A stretch of DNA of 64,000 nucleotides from Viscum album. Its lineage: Eukaryota > Streptophyta > Magnoliopsida > Santalales > Viscaceae. Below are positions 38,063-48,739 of the stretch, piece after piece (positions within the stretch are counted from its first letter, which is position 1; each line of letters begins with the position of its first letter). Made by a program: the position numbers and the translations under genes. Below the pieces are notes generated by a model that saw only the letters and a list, made by a program, of their open reading frames with translations, was not told the DNA's origin and made no database searches. The DNA is taken from contig OY728128.1 of assembly GCA_963277665.1 (NCBI GenBank), forward strand, positions 1,870,738,988-1,870,802,987, read 5' to 3'.

Positions 38063-39406
38063 TGTAAATACTAGAACCGTTATAAATGAAGCTTCTCGTT
38101 TTGATTTAATTAATTGTCTTACTATTTAATAAGGTTATAGAAAAAAATTCACTTTCTTGGTTATATATTATTGGATTTAAATGGTCATTATGAATATTTA
38201 GCACTGTTAACATAACCATTGAATAATGATCACATGATTAGTTTAAATATAGGTCTTTTAAAATTCCAACTGACTCATACAATGGATGTGATGGCATAAA
38301 CTATTAGAATAAGGCCATTTGAAGCCCAATTATCAGAGATTATAAGGGAGATAGAATATATTATTTTTTTTTGGCCAATCCCAAGCTAATATCCAACAAC
38401 TTAATTATGACTGAAATAGTTTAAGGGGGAAGTTAAAGCTCATCCAGATCACGACCCAAACCATTTTCACCGAACGACCCCCTAAAAGTCTCATGGTGGA
38501 ACACCATACTCTTTTGGAGTATTTTGGTGTAATAAAGGGATACGTATAAATACCACAAAAATATAATTATGTACATTTTATAGAATAATGAAACTAGTTT
38601 CATTATTATTTATACTTTATAAATTATTTTTATTTTGATTCAATTAAATACAAATTGAATTTTGAGTAATATTCAAATTTAATTAAGGGATTTATTCTAA
38701 TGAGTAAATATATTTTTGAAATAAATAGTATTTTAAAAAAAATTTATTTATAATTTTTTTTATTAATTATAAATGTTCATATAATTTTTATTAAGTGAAA
38801 TTTACTTTTTATAAGGTTACAAAAACTGTTATTGTAAAAAATGCATCATTTATTTCAATAAATGTAGAATATAATTTTAAATCTGAAAATGAAAATATTT
38901 AGAAAATTATTTAGTTAAAATAAATATTATTTTTGGAATCATAATGTATAAATTACCCAATGGTTAATTTTTCATAATTTTATGAGACAATTGAATTTTT
39001 AGGTAAAAATTAAATATCGTAAAAATATAAGGTCTATTTTATGACATCATAATGAACCAAAAATATTTTAATAAATATTATAATGAGTATACTCAGTCAA
39101 ATATATGTTTTAACCTTTAAATAATGTTATTTTAATTTATTTTATTATTTTTATTAATCCTTTATGAATCCTTCAAAACCATTAATTTCTTTTAGTGTTT
39201 TAAATTCAATATTTTAAAAGTGTGACTCACCTCCACATAATAAGGGGAATTATTTTTATAATTTTAGACCATTTAAAAATAAAATAATTAAAAACACTCC
39301 CCTTTGGTGGAAACCATGGTCAAAAACCACGGTATGTTATGTGGTTTTGAATGTTTAATTTTGTAGAGTATAAAACCTAAATATTAAAGAAATCCCTCTC
39401 TATTAC

Positions 39407-39414
39407 TATATAAA
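39407..39414 (+). promoter_or_regulatory. TATA box of the A 5' LTR
   Basis: TATATAAA is followed by CCCACCC, like element D at 6775. In the 3' LTR the same place (about 58325-58335) reads GATATATTCTAACCC and is no longer a good TATA box. Confidence 0.6.
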
Positions 39415-39549
39415 CCCACCCAAAATGCCATTTTTATTCCCTAAAAATACTTTGATAACATCATTAATTTTCCATCCTCTCTCAAGAATCCCCCCATATC
39501 TTAACAAACTCTCAAGAATCTCTTATTCATGTTTTTGTAATCACACACT

Positions 39550-39560
39550 CAAGTAAGGGG
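39550..39560 (+). other. Splice-donor-like site in the A LTR leader
   Basis: CAAGTAAGG (GT at 39553-39554), 146 bases after the TATA box. The 3' LTR keeps it as CAAGTAAGGG (GT at 58470-58471). Together with the acceptor-like AG at 41214 it would define a 1.66 kb leader intron. Confidence 0.4.
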
Positions 39561-39726
39561 TCTTTCCTTTCTCATCATTATCCATGTTTCTTTATCCGGT
39601 TATTCCCTTTTATTTTTAATTAACATTAAAGGGGTAAGTTTTTTCACCGCCCCCGTACTTACCTTGTTATTTATAAATGAATAGATACCGCTTTATATTT
39701 AATTAATCCCTCCCATGTACACCTAT

Positions 39727-40000
39727 TACCATGCTGAAATTTGATAAGAATTCTTTTCATTTTCTTTTTATTGAAGATTATTTATTATTGTATATCTTAT
39801 TTTTCTAATTAAATATTTGTGGACATGTCCTTACATGTCCCTCTAACTTTACAATATTTTTAAAAATTATGAAGTTCCCATTTTTCTCTCATCAATCCAT
39901 TTTATGAATTTTTAAATTGATATCGTTATGCTGTCGAAATTTTACCGCGATTTTCCATGCCAAACAAATTATGTAGTGAACATCGTACCCATTTCCTATA
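39727..40000 (+). repeat. Subrepeats about 198 bp apart in the A 5' LTR
   Basis: TACCATGCTGAAATTT (39727) and GTTATGCTGTCGAAATTT (39925) mark two diverged units. They are related to the D units at 7289 and 7490, which share GTTATG and the TTTTCCATG(T/C)CAAA end. Confidence 0.55.
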
Positions 40001-40694
40001 AATGGTGTTCACTTTTATACACATATAACTTTTTATTGTAGAATTACATATATTTATTTCACTATCCATGATCTTGTAATAAATTATGATGATTAATGAA
40101 ACCATTTTTTATTATATATGTGGCACACTAGATCATTAGAGTGGAATGAAAGAGGCTGGTCTGTTCATAATTATATAATGCTCCAATTCATTGGGTAATT
40201 TTTAGTATCATGATTTTTCGTGTTGGTATAGGGAGTGAACCTGATTTCTTTATGGTACTTATCTATTATGATTTCTAGGTTGTTAGTTATTTCCTATGAT
40301 GTTGTGTTTTTTGGTGTTTCAACATTTCCATGTTGCCTTTATGTTATTATTATAAATCATGCCTTATCATTCGTGTTTATGATTCATGCTCTTTTTATGC
40401 CTCTAGATATGACTATTGTATAACATGTTTTACCTTATTCGATATTTATTCCCTTACTGTTATTTATATCTCAACACTTTCTTATTTATTTCTTTAGTTT
40501 ATCCCACATAGGTTTAAGAGCGAGCATGTTAAATAACTTTGCAATGAAGATGTTGCATTCCATGTTTTAAGTTGTAATGTAGTGTACCTAATTAATAAAT
40601 ACACTAGAATTATTGATATTTCTGGTTGAATTAAGTGTAATTTTATTTAATAAATAATTTTTTAATTTTTAATAAAGGTAAGGGTGGTTATTGT

Positions 40695-40706
40695 TGGTAT
40701 TAGAGG
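40695..40706 (+). other. Primer binding site of element A
   Basis: TGGTATTAGAGG has two differences from the iMet-type site TGGTATCAGAGC and follows the LTR end by two bases. Confidence 0.8.
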
Positions 40707-41218
40707 AAAAGTGTAGTTATTTTTGGGATTAGGATTAGAAAAATATAAAAAATCCTTAAGGATAAGACTAAGTATAAGAGTAAATACCTAAAATTTTTCT
40801 GAGTACAAAGTAAGTGGTTTATCAGAAAAGTTCATCCCTTTTTGGATACTACAAGAGGATGTGGTTATGAAAAAATTGAACCTAGGGGAAATAACCCCAA
40901 AAAAGGTGCATCGAGCTTAACTCAAGCATTAACTGGTACATGACAACAGGCTTTACTACTGACCTCATTTGAAACTCCCAGGGGGTATGCTTTGGTAAAT
41001 TAATAAGCATAGTACTAACCACTATTAAATGAACAGATAATACCATAAGAATTTATTTTATGAAATAGATCATGGATAACATATATTGAAGACAAGAAAT
41101 TCATAAGTTAAGGAAAATATTGTGATTTATAATTTATCCCTTTAATTTCATTATATTCTCCTTTATTTATATAATATTTTAAAAACAATCATCTTAAATA
41201 TTCCTTTTATTCTAGCTA

Positions 41219-42132
41219 ATGGTCAAAAATTGGAGGAATCAGGTAAACAATCATCATGTAGGGAAATATGACAACTACCCCAACAAGATTCGCAACCCAA
41301 TGGGAGGAGGAATTAGAAAATTTATGATGATACTCTCTAAAATAACTAATGTTTTGAATAGAAAACTAGATTATGAGGAGCATCAAAATATCCCTCAAAA
41401 GAGAACAAGATATAATTGAGAGCTTCATGTAACAAAGACCTACAACTTTCAATAGATTATATTACCCTATAATCACTTAACAATTGATCAACTCCAGTGA
41501 TAAGATCTTTCCCATCCTTCAATGATCAGAACAAGAGAAAGTTCTTTTGGATGTTTATTGAATAAAGGATGAAGCTGGTCAATAGTGGAAATTGATCAAA
41601 AATATTAATCTTGAGGAAGAGATCAAGGTGATGGGATGGAATGATTTCTAGAAAATGTGTTTCGATAATTATTTCCCCCATACCCTCTCACTTAAAAAGG
41701 AATGGGATATACTTTCCCTAAATAAAAAAGATGATGAATCTATTAGGGTGTATGAATAAAACGTCACTATTCTTGCATGATATTCCTTCTTCTTTTTTTT
41801 ACTCTCTAGTGAAAGGTTGAATACTTATTTGGTGGGATAAAACCTGGCCTACAAAAATCCATAGTGATCTATGACTTTGATAACTATAAAAAAATGTATG
41901 ATATTCCCACAAAGATGAAATGAAGATTGGTGAATCTAAGGGGTATCATTGGGAAAATAATAAGAAAATGAAGGTCAATTATGGAGGATTGATATGGAGA
42001 TATAACACTTCTAATAAACTACAACATCCCACTTTCCAAAGGTGTAGAAAGAAGAAACATGGAAATTTTCAGAAGGGGGAGGGGAAATGCATAAGGTACA
42101 AGAAGGAAGGGAACCTAGACATTAATTTATAG
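41219..42132 (+). pseudogene. gag: Gag of element A
   Basis: The ATG (41219) follows an acceptor-like TATTCTAG (AG at 41214-41215). The N-terminal part is asparagine- and basic-rich. The central capsid-like part (about 41420-41880) is traceable only by its frame-shifted charged stretches. The C-terminal nucleocapsid part at about 42040-42130 reads CRKKKHGNF, then GKCIRYKKEGNLDINL, a zinc knuckle that has lost its second Cys, His and last Cys. The total length of about 900 bases to the knuckle end is near normal for Tekay Gag, unlike the short Gag of B and C. Multiple stops break it. Confidence 0.7.
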
Positions 42133-42239
42133 TAAGAAAAACCAATTACAAAGGTTAATAAAATTAATGATCCATTAAACCCTTAGCGTATTCTTCATTC
42201 CTACAACTGCACAGAACTAGGGAAGTTTTCAAACCAATG

Positions 42240-42693
42240 CATTAAGCCAAGTGTTTTTGGAGACAACCTACAGCATCCAAGGCATCATGGGTGAGATTTT
42301 TCCATCAAAATTTTCTAAGTAGATCTCTACAATGATGTGGTTATTAGTATAATATTTATTCATTCAAGAATAGTAAATTCACATTTTGATTCTATTTCTA
42401 CACATTACTTCATATCATGAATGTTTAATACATTTATTCAAACACCATCACAGAGCATGGAAGTGATTTTATTGGTTAAAATGGAAAATTTGGAAATTAT
42501 TGCATCCCATTTATATAAATCCACCCCTATTAATGTCTGTGAGATGAATTTCCTAGAAACGATTGTCATATTCTCTTTGGTGGAATTTTATTCACTTTTG
42601 GGCATGGATTTTCTTTTCCTATATAGATCCAACATAAATTGTCGTGAGATGGAAACAAGACTCTGTATTATGAATAATCCTCATATTCTATAA
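42240..42693 (+). pseudogene. Retropepsin (aspartic protease) of element A
   Basis: FDSISTHYFIS at about 42385-42417 is the decayed FDSGASHSFIS active site: the Asp codon (42388-42390) is kept, while the Gly and Ala are changed. The frame from 42421 continues through EFYSLLGMDFLFLYRSNINC, matching the FDVILGMDWLS-Y block, to a stop at 42693. The protein would process the Gag-Pol polyprotein if intact. Without the DSG glycine it is inactive. Confidence 0.8.
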
Positions 42694-42819
42694 AAATTCA
42701 AGGATGATGATGAATCTTCTTAAGAACTATCATATCAAAAATGGAAATTATTTACTTATAAACTAGTGTATATAGCTCAAATGATTGAGTCTATTGACAT
42801 TATCATCCTCGAAGACATA

Positions 42820-43444
42820 CCCATTTTAAGGGAATACACTGATGTGTTTCCCAAGGAATTTCCTAGACTTTATCCTAGATAAGATGTTGAATTTTTAATA
42901 AATCTTATATCTGGAGTGTTACCATTATCCCAGAATCTGTATAGAATAGTTGTTGGGGAACTTTATGAGCTACTGAAACAACTACATGATAATGTGTATA
43001 AAGGGTTCATACGCCCAAGCGATTCACTATGGGGTGCACTCATCCTTTTTGTTAAGAAGAAGGATGGGTCAATGCGCCTTTTCATTGATTATCATGAACT
43101 CAACAAGATAATGATAGAGAATGAGTATCCTCTACCTCAGATTGATGGTTTTTTGATTAGCTTCATGGAGAACAATACTTTTCCAATGTGGTCATGCAGT
43201 TCAGATATTACCATGTTAGGGTGAAGAATGAGGATATCCCCAATACTATTTTTCATACAAGGTATCGGAACCGTGAATTCATATAAATTCCATTAAAAAT
43301 AAATAATTCTATATCAATCCTCATGGAAATTATGAATAGAGTCTTTAGGGATTACCTGGACAACTTTTTTGTATCTCTTTATAGATGACAATTTAATATA
43401 CTCTAAAATAAAGAGGGTCATGAGGAGAAATTTAGTATTGTGTT
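42820..43444 (+). pseudogene. Reverse transcriptase of element A, part before insertion B
   Basis: It starts with the linker REYTDVFPKEFP, then an open stretch (42916-43224) with [52 protein letters not shown] and YPLPQID, the strongest coding signal in the window. After frameshifts come [33 protein letters not shown] and FIDDNLIYSK (43378-43407), so both catalytic aspartates are still encoded. Ty3/Gypsy chromovirus RT is certain. Insertion B enters in the stretch after HEE, at TSD bases 43440-43444. Confidence 0.92.
43440..43444 (+). repeat. Target-site duplication of B, left copy
   Basis: GTGTT just before the B 5' LTR. The right copy at 54675-54679 is GTGCT, one base different. Confidence 0.75.
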
Positions 43445-45093
43445 TGTAACATCCCAAGTAAATAAAGAAGATAACATTTTTATATTTATTAACATTTGTT
43501 AATTAAATATTAATTTTACTTTAAAGGGGATTCTATGTTATATGGCATACCCGATACGCAATAACAAGTTTCTTTGAAAACTTACGTCGCACACAATGTT
43601 GAGTTATACTGAAAAATAATAAAATAATATTATTATTTTAAATGACAGTTAACTCATAGTCATTATTTTGGAGGGAATAAACATAACTAACTAAAAGATG
43701 ATAACACATGTTTTATATATTTTTTATATTTATCTAATAAAAGTTAGAGGCTTAAAATTTGAATGAATCTAAATTTAAGCATAAATACTCTAATAATTTT
43801 TAAAAGGTTGATTTACCACCTTATAATGGAGAAACCTATTTAAATCTACTTTTATTCACTTTTATATGTTCTATTTGACCAAATAATATTATTCTTTAGA
43901 ATCAAGACATCAAAATTTACTTTGGGTAAATTTTTTGTATTTTTTTGATAAAATTCATTTTTAATGAATAGTGAAAAATACTGTATTTTAATTCAAAATT
44001 ACCTGTTAATATAATTTATTTATATGATTAGATTAAATTTTTAATTGGTTTTAAAGTGTAATTAGATTTTATTTTTACCATTTAATCCAATTTTGGTCAT
44101 TGAAAGTAATTTCACCTTAAAATTGGACACAAACAAGTGTCAATCTTTTGATAGTTATTATTTATTTAAACCAAAATTTTTGTTTTGCAAATAAGAATTA
44201 ATTTTAAATTAATTGATGAAACTTATATGTTTTGAATTAGGTAAAATATACATCGTTTATGAATTCAGAATATCAAATATATCTTATGCTGAAGTTTTGG
44301 TATTTTTCTGAAAACCTTCAACTTTTGATGAATAGTGAAAACACTGAGTAGTAGTTAAAAAACCATCTTTTTCATTTAAAAGAAATTTTACCACTTCTAT
44401 GAATTGAATTTTGAAAATCTGACATACATGGTTGTTATAAATTAGTATAATTTGGTTCAATAAGATGAAAATAATTTTTGGTAAATAGTAACTTTTGACT
44501 TTTATTTACCGCGGTTAAAGGTAAATAAGGTAATTCAAGGTAAAAATAATATTATAATAATATAAAATTACCTTAACACATGTACTAACATTATTGGATG
44601 AGTCATGTATGACCTATAGAATCATTGTGTGAGATTTTTTTGGACTTTGAAATCCATTTGGGTAAGATAATGACATTAATAACTTTTTATTTAATGTAAA
44701 AATAAAAATATCGTAAACATGTATTATTTTGCTAAAAAAATGTTAATGTGGGGTTATATAATTGATATATTTGACTATAAATATTTATTATAAATATAAA
44801 AATATTTCCTAACTCATGTTATTTTATTTATAATTTTTATACATCAAATGAATAAGATTATTTATGACACAATAATGATGTAGTGTCTACCTCATTAATG
44901 AATGATATAAATAAATAAGATTATAAAAATTAAAACAATATCCAAAACTAGTAAAATTCATATTAGATGATTTTATTTCGAACTAGAGTCATCTTATATT
45001 AGTCCTTAATAAGTTTTGGACCTATTGACACCAAAAATCATTATATAATAAAATAATATTTTCAAACATTCCAAAAGTGCCCCTTATCCCCCT

Positions 45094-45100
45094 TATAAAA
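45094..45100 (+). promoter_or_regulatory. TATA box of the B 5' LTR
   Basis: TATAAAA within CCCCCTTATAAAAATCCC. The 3' LTR has the same box at 51991-51997. It is 177 (179) bases upstream of a donor-like GT. Confidence 0.6.
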
Positions 45101-45267
45101 ATCCCTCACATCTAACCCATTACTCACACTTATCAATTCCCATGGCTCATAAAACATATTCCAGAATAAGCTCTCAAGATACCTTTATTCTTCCTAGAAG
45201 CCTTACCTTAGGTAGAACGAACTTCAAGGAAACTTTTTGGTTGAAACCAAAGGAATTACCCAATTTA

Positions 45268-45276
45268 ATGGTAATG
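45268..45276 (+). other. Splice-donor-like site in the B LTR leader
   Basis: ATGGTAATG (GT at 45271-45272). The 3' LTR reads AAAGGTAACG (GT at 52170-52171), which is a better donor. Elements A, C, D and fragment G have donor-like GTs at a similar distance from TATA. Confidence 0.35.
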
Positions 45277-45419
45277 TCTTCTGTTATGTTCTTTTATTTT
45301 ATTTTACTTCTAAAACCACGTAAACTATTTTTATTGATTTATTTTATAAAAAAACCAGTATAATAAATATACTAGGATTTTTATATGATAATTATTTGAA
45401 CTACACTTACACACACCTA

Positions 45420-46900
45420 TGTCTAATGGGTAAAAACATACTGTTTCTGTGGACATCGAACTACTGCCTCATGAATCGATGATTGTTCGATCTTCTCCTA
45501 CCACCTCTTATGGTGGACATTAAGATGGAAATTTATTTAAATATGATATATATTATATTTATATTTTCTCAGTAATTCTATATTTTTCATTTATATCATA
45601 CCTTTATGGTTTCCATAATGGGTAAATACAATAATTTCATTTGAGGAAGTGCGGACTATCGCCCCCTCAAAGTGATATGACCCGTTCATGCCATATATGG
45701 AAAATATAAAGGATGGAATTAATGAAATTATATATGAAATTATACTTGAATTATAATATAACTTTGTATCATTATGTTTTTATTCTATTAAATATGAAAT
45801 ATAAATTAAAGTAGCATTCATGCGTACGTACAACTTACCGTCTCTATGAATAGTGAATTTTATTTCTTACCTAAAAATGTTATGTACTATTCTAAATACA
45901 CATATATAATGTATATATATATGATATATATGATATCTAAATCATGAATATAATTCTGTAGATAATGTAATTTTGACCACATGAACAACTTGTAATTATA
46001 AGAAGTTCATTTTTGACTCAAGTACCAAATATCGACCAAACGACCATTATTAACATAAATGATTGCATAATGTTTATAACATGTTAATAAGTGATATAAG
46101 AGGAATAATAAACTTGAAAAATTTTATTAGAAAATTAGAAATTAATTTTACTTTATTATTCAGGAGATTAATGAACGAACGGGTCAATTCGGACACGAGG
46201 TAAAGAGTTTTCATCTCAATTTTTATTCTCATGAGATTCATGATATATTTTCCACTATACCATTTTGTGTGGTGTATGTACGGCCCATGATTTTATTATA
46301 TTTTGTAATATAATTTAATTTATGGGTATTTAATTATTCATTTTATTATCCTTCTTTAATGGGGTATATGTTTCGTAAGTTACCAAATCGGTAAGGAAAC
46401 TTTTTAACCCAATTTCCATTCTTTTGGTTAATCTTATAATTCTGAATTATGTCATGCTATGATTATGTGTGGAATCACTGTTAATTTATTTATTTAGTAA
46501 TTTCCACTCCCCTTTGTGTGTATATAATTTTTATACACATAATCACTCCATTTATAAATTCTCATGTCATGGATATGAACTTTTTAAGGGTAATCTTTAC
46601 TCAATTTCCATTCATTGAGTTAAACATCCAAGTAATTGGTGTTGTTTTTACAATAATATGTGTGAATGTACTCTGATTGATTTACACTAAATATCCAATC
46701 ATATTGAGTGTATTTATATTTTTCACACCTAATTTTTTCATTGATTTATCCTTAATATAAGGATACAATCTTTATAAGGGATTTCATCTCAATTTACATT
46801 CCATTGAGACTTATTTATTATTATGCTCTAATTCACTTTTATTTGGTTTATATACTATCCTTTGACATAGTATATCATTAGTCCCTTTATTCTTATGATA
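45420..46900 (+). repeat. Array of about eight diverged subrepeats of about 192 bp in the B 5' LTR
   Basis: The phase mark GGGTAAA or its variants occurs at 45428, 45620, 46198, 46389 and 46588. The gap from 45620 to 46198 equals three units. A second mark, CTCAATTT or CCCAATTT, occurs at 46215, 46408, 46600 and 46788. Units are strongly diverged, so the array is old. The 3' LTR has the same array less about 170 bases, lost between GAGGTAAGGGG (about 53095) and TCATGGGGTGTATG (about 53113). Confidence 0.65.
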
Positions 46901-47644
46901 TTATAATTATTTTATTACCTCAATTATTTTTATTCAAGCGTCTTTCATTTGGTTAAGAACTCTAACTACAATATCATTTTTAATGTTTTAAAGATTTATC
47001 CTTCTAAATCTTTCTCATTAATGTCCATGTTTTAAAAATGTTTTAAGGATTTATTTATATGTATATGAGTGTTTTAAAGTGTAAATTCCTTTAAAATATT
47101 CAAAGTAGTATGGGACACTATGATTAAAAAATATTTTTATTAGATGTTTAAATGGTTTTTAAAATGGTTTGATAAAGCATTGATTAGGTCAATATATTGA
47201 AATGATATATTGTGATTGAAATGTGGAAATGTTATCTTTCCTTTATGATTGCCTTATATGTTATGAATATGTTATTATTATTGGAAATTGTTTATGTATA
47301 TGGGTGGTTTTTTGATAATCCTAGGGTGAGTGGGCCCGAGATAGCTCTCTAATGCATTGGGTAACATGTCAGAGGCAAACTTTAATGTTTCTCCTAAGAG
47401 ATTTAAGGAATATAATTTCATCGATATTCCAACATAACTCCCTACAAAGATATGAAATATATAATGTAAGTATGTTATGGATTACACAAGTTACCTTTAT
47501 GATTTATTATTTCTATGCGTTATTCATAATTCTGATGATTTCATGAGGTATGAGATTATGCTTGGTATGTATTAATGGAATAATGTTTTCTTTCTTTATT
47601 TTATAATCCTTATTATATTTTTATGCTCATCCCAAGTTTTGAAT

Positions 47645-47656
47645 TTTTTTCACAGG
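47645..47656 (+). other. Splice-acceptor-like site near the end of the B 5' LTR
   Basis: TTTTTTTCACAG preceded by T-rich DNA. The 3' LTR has GTTTTTATAG at about 54402-54411. It could be an alternative acceptor to the one before gag. Confidence 0.3.
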
Positions 47657-47919
47657 ATTTAATGATGAATAGGGTTAAATATGGTATCAAGGAAAAGTTA
47701 TTCTATCTAAAACATGGAACTAAACATGACTTTTTTTTCAAGAGTTTTTATTTTATGAAAAAATGGAAACTGAGTAGAAGTGTCTACTTTGTAATTTTTG
47801 AGATGTAATGTAATAGTTATGGACTAATTCTATAAAAATATAAACCTAAAAATATCCTCAATGTGAATTATTCATTTAATTAAATATTATATAATGTTTT
47901 TAGGATGGGTCCTTATAGT

Positions 47920-47930
47920 TGGTATCAGAG
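47920..47930 (+). other. Primer binding site of element B
   Basis: TGGTATCAGAG matches the first eleven bases of the iMet-type site exactly and lies two bases after the LTR end. It is the best preserved primer site in the window. Confidence 0.9.
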
Positions 47931-48143
47931 GTATGTTTAGATAACTTTAGAGGTTAGAGTGTTATTTAAGAATAAGCGACATAACTATAATTATTAGCAC
48001 ATTGGGAAGAGTCATAGTTTTTTAGATTAATATAATGAGTTTAAGATAACATGAACAAGTATTTTAATGTTTTTACCCTCATTATAAGACATTATATGAT
48101 GATTTTACTGATATAATCACACTAAACATTTTGGTTTTAGTCA

Positions 48144-48602
48144 ATGGCTTCATCTAGAAAGAACTAATGTAACAATGGATGTGAAGAAATCTTTCACAAT
48201 TTTCTGAATAAGCAACTTAATGAAATGGGAGAAGTAATGAGAACTCTTGTGGTATTTATCAACCAACTATCTAGAGTCATGATCGACCACATGAACCTTG
48301 GATATTTTTATAAGGCATCATATATGCAAGAAACAAATCCCTACAGAAGTTCTAGTAATAATCATAAAGGTAAGTATATTAAAAAACCTATGTGTCAAGG
48401 AAGTGGAAATAAACACATAGGAAAATGCTTCAAAGTGATGGGAAGATGCTTTAGATGTGGTAATTAAGATCATAAAGATAGAACCTTTCATGGAAAAGGA
48501 AGCATCCATTTGAATCTAGGAAAGGGAAAGAAGTTCTTTCAGAAGGATCAATTGAATGTTTTAAATGTGGTGTTCACAATCATTATACAAAAAGATTTCT
48601 TA
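48144..48602 (+). pseudogene. gag: Mini-Gag of element B with two zinc knuckles
   Basis: The ATG (48144) comes three bases after an acceptor-like TTTTAG. It begins MASSRKN, stop, and in the same frame reaches EMGEVMRTLVVFINQLSRVM, then HKGKYIKKP, and GNKHIGKCFKVMGRCFRCGN, stop, DHKD (to about 48480). This is the Tekay pattern of an H-x-G-K-C lead plus a CX2CX4H knuckle, with the last Cys lost. About 80 bases on, in another frame, a second knuckle reads ECFKCGVHNHYTKRF (last Cys to Phe). The capsid-sized middle of ordinary Gag is absent: ATG to knuckle is about 300 bases, against about 850 in A. Element C has the same layout. Nothing like protease or RT follows. Confidence 0.7.
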
Positions 48603-48739
48603 CAAATAAGGTTCAAAAATGGGATCAGCAGGATCATACAAATATATGTTTACCAATTCCTAATGTCATTCCAATTAAAGTCCAGGAAACTTATATTGAC
48701 CAATGAAAGGTATGAATTATTTCTTATCTGATGTTTTGA

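Larger units (their letters stand above)
38063..40692 (+). repeat. 5' LTR of element A (2630 bp)
   Basis: It starts TGTAAATACTAG, with TTATAAATGAAG a few bases on, as in the 3' copy. It ends GGGTGGTTATT, two bases before the primer site. It contains a TATA box, a donor-like CAAGTAAGG and at least two subrepeats. Length is nearly the same as the 3' copy (2619 bp). Confidence 0.85.
43445..47917 (+). repeat. 5' LTR of element B (4473 bp)
   Basis: It starts TGTAACATCCC and ends GGGTCCTTATA, two bases before the primer site. TATA box at 45094, donor-like GT at 45271, subrepeat array at 45420-46900, acceptor-like TTTTTTTCACAG (47645-47656) near its end. It has one array unit more than the 3' copy. 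LTRs of 4.5 kb are long even for plant Gypsy elements. Confidence 0.9.

Noticed and set aside
45420..46900. Satellite DNA or centromeric array
   Set aside because: The units of about 192 bases are confined to LTRs, appear in the same place in both LTR copies, and are strongly diverged.
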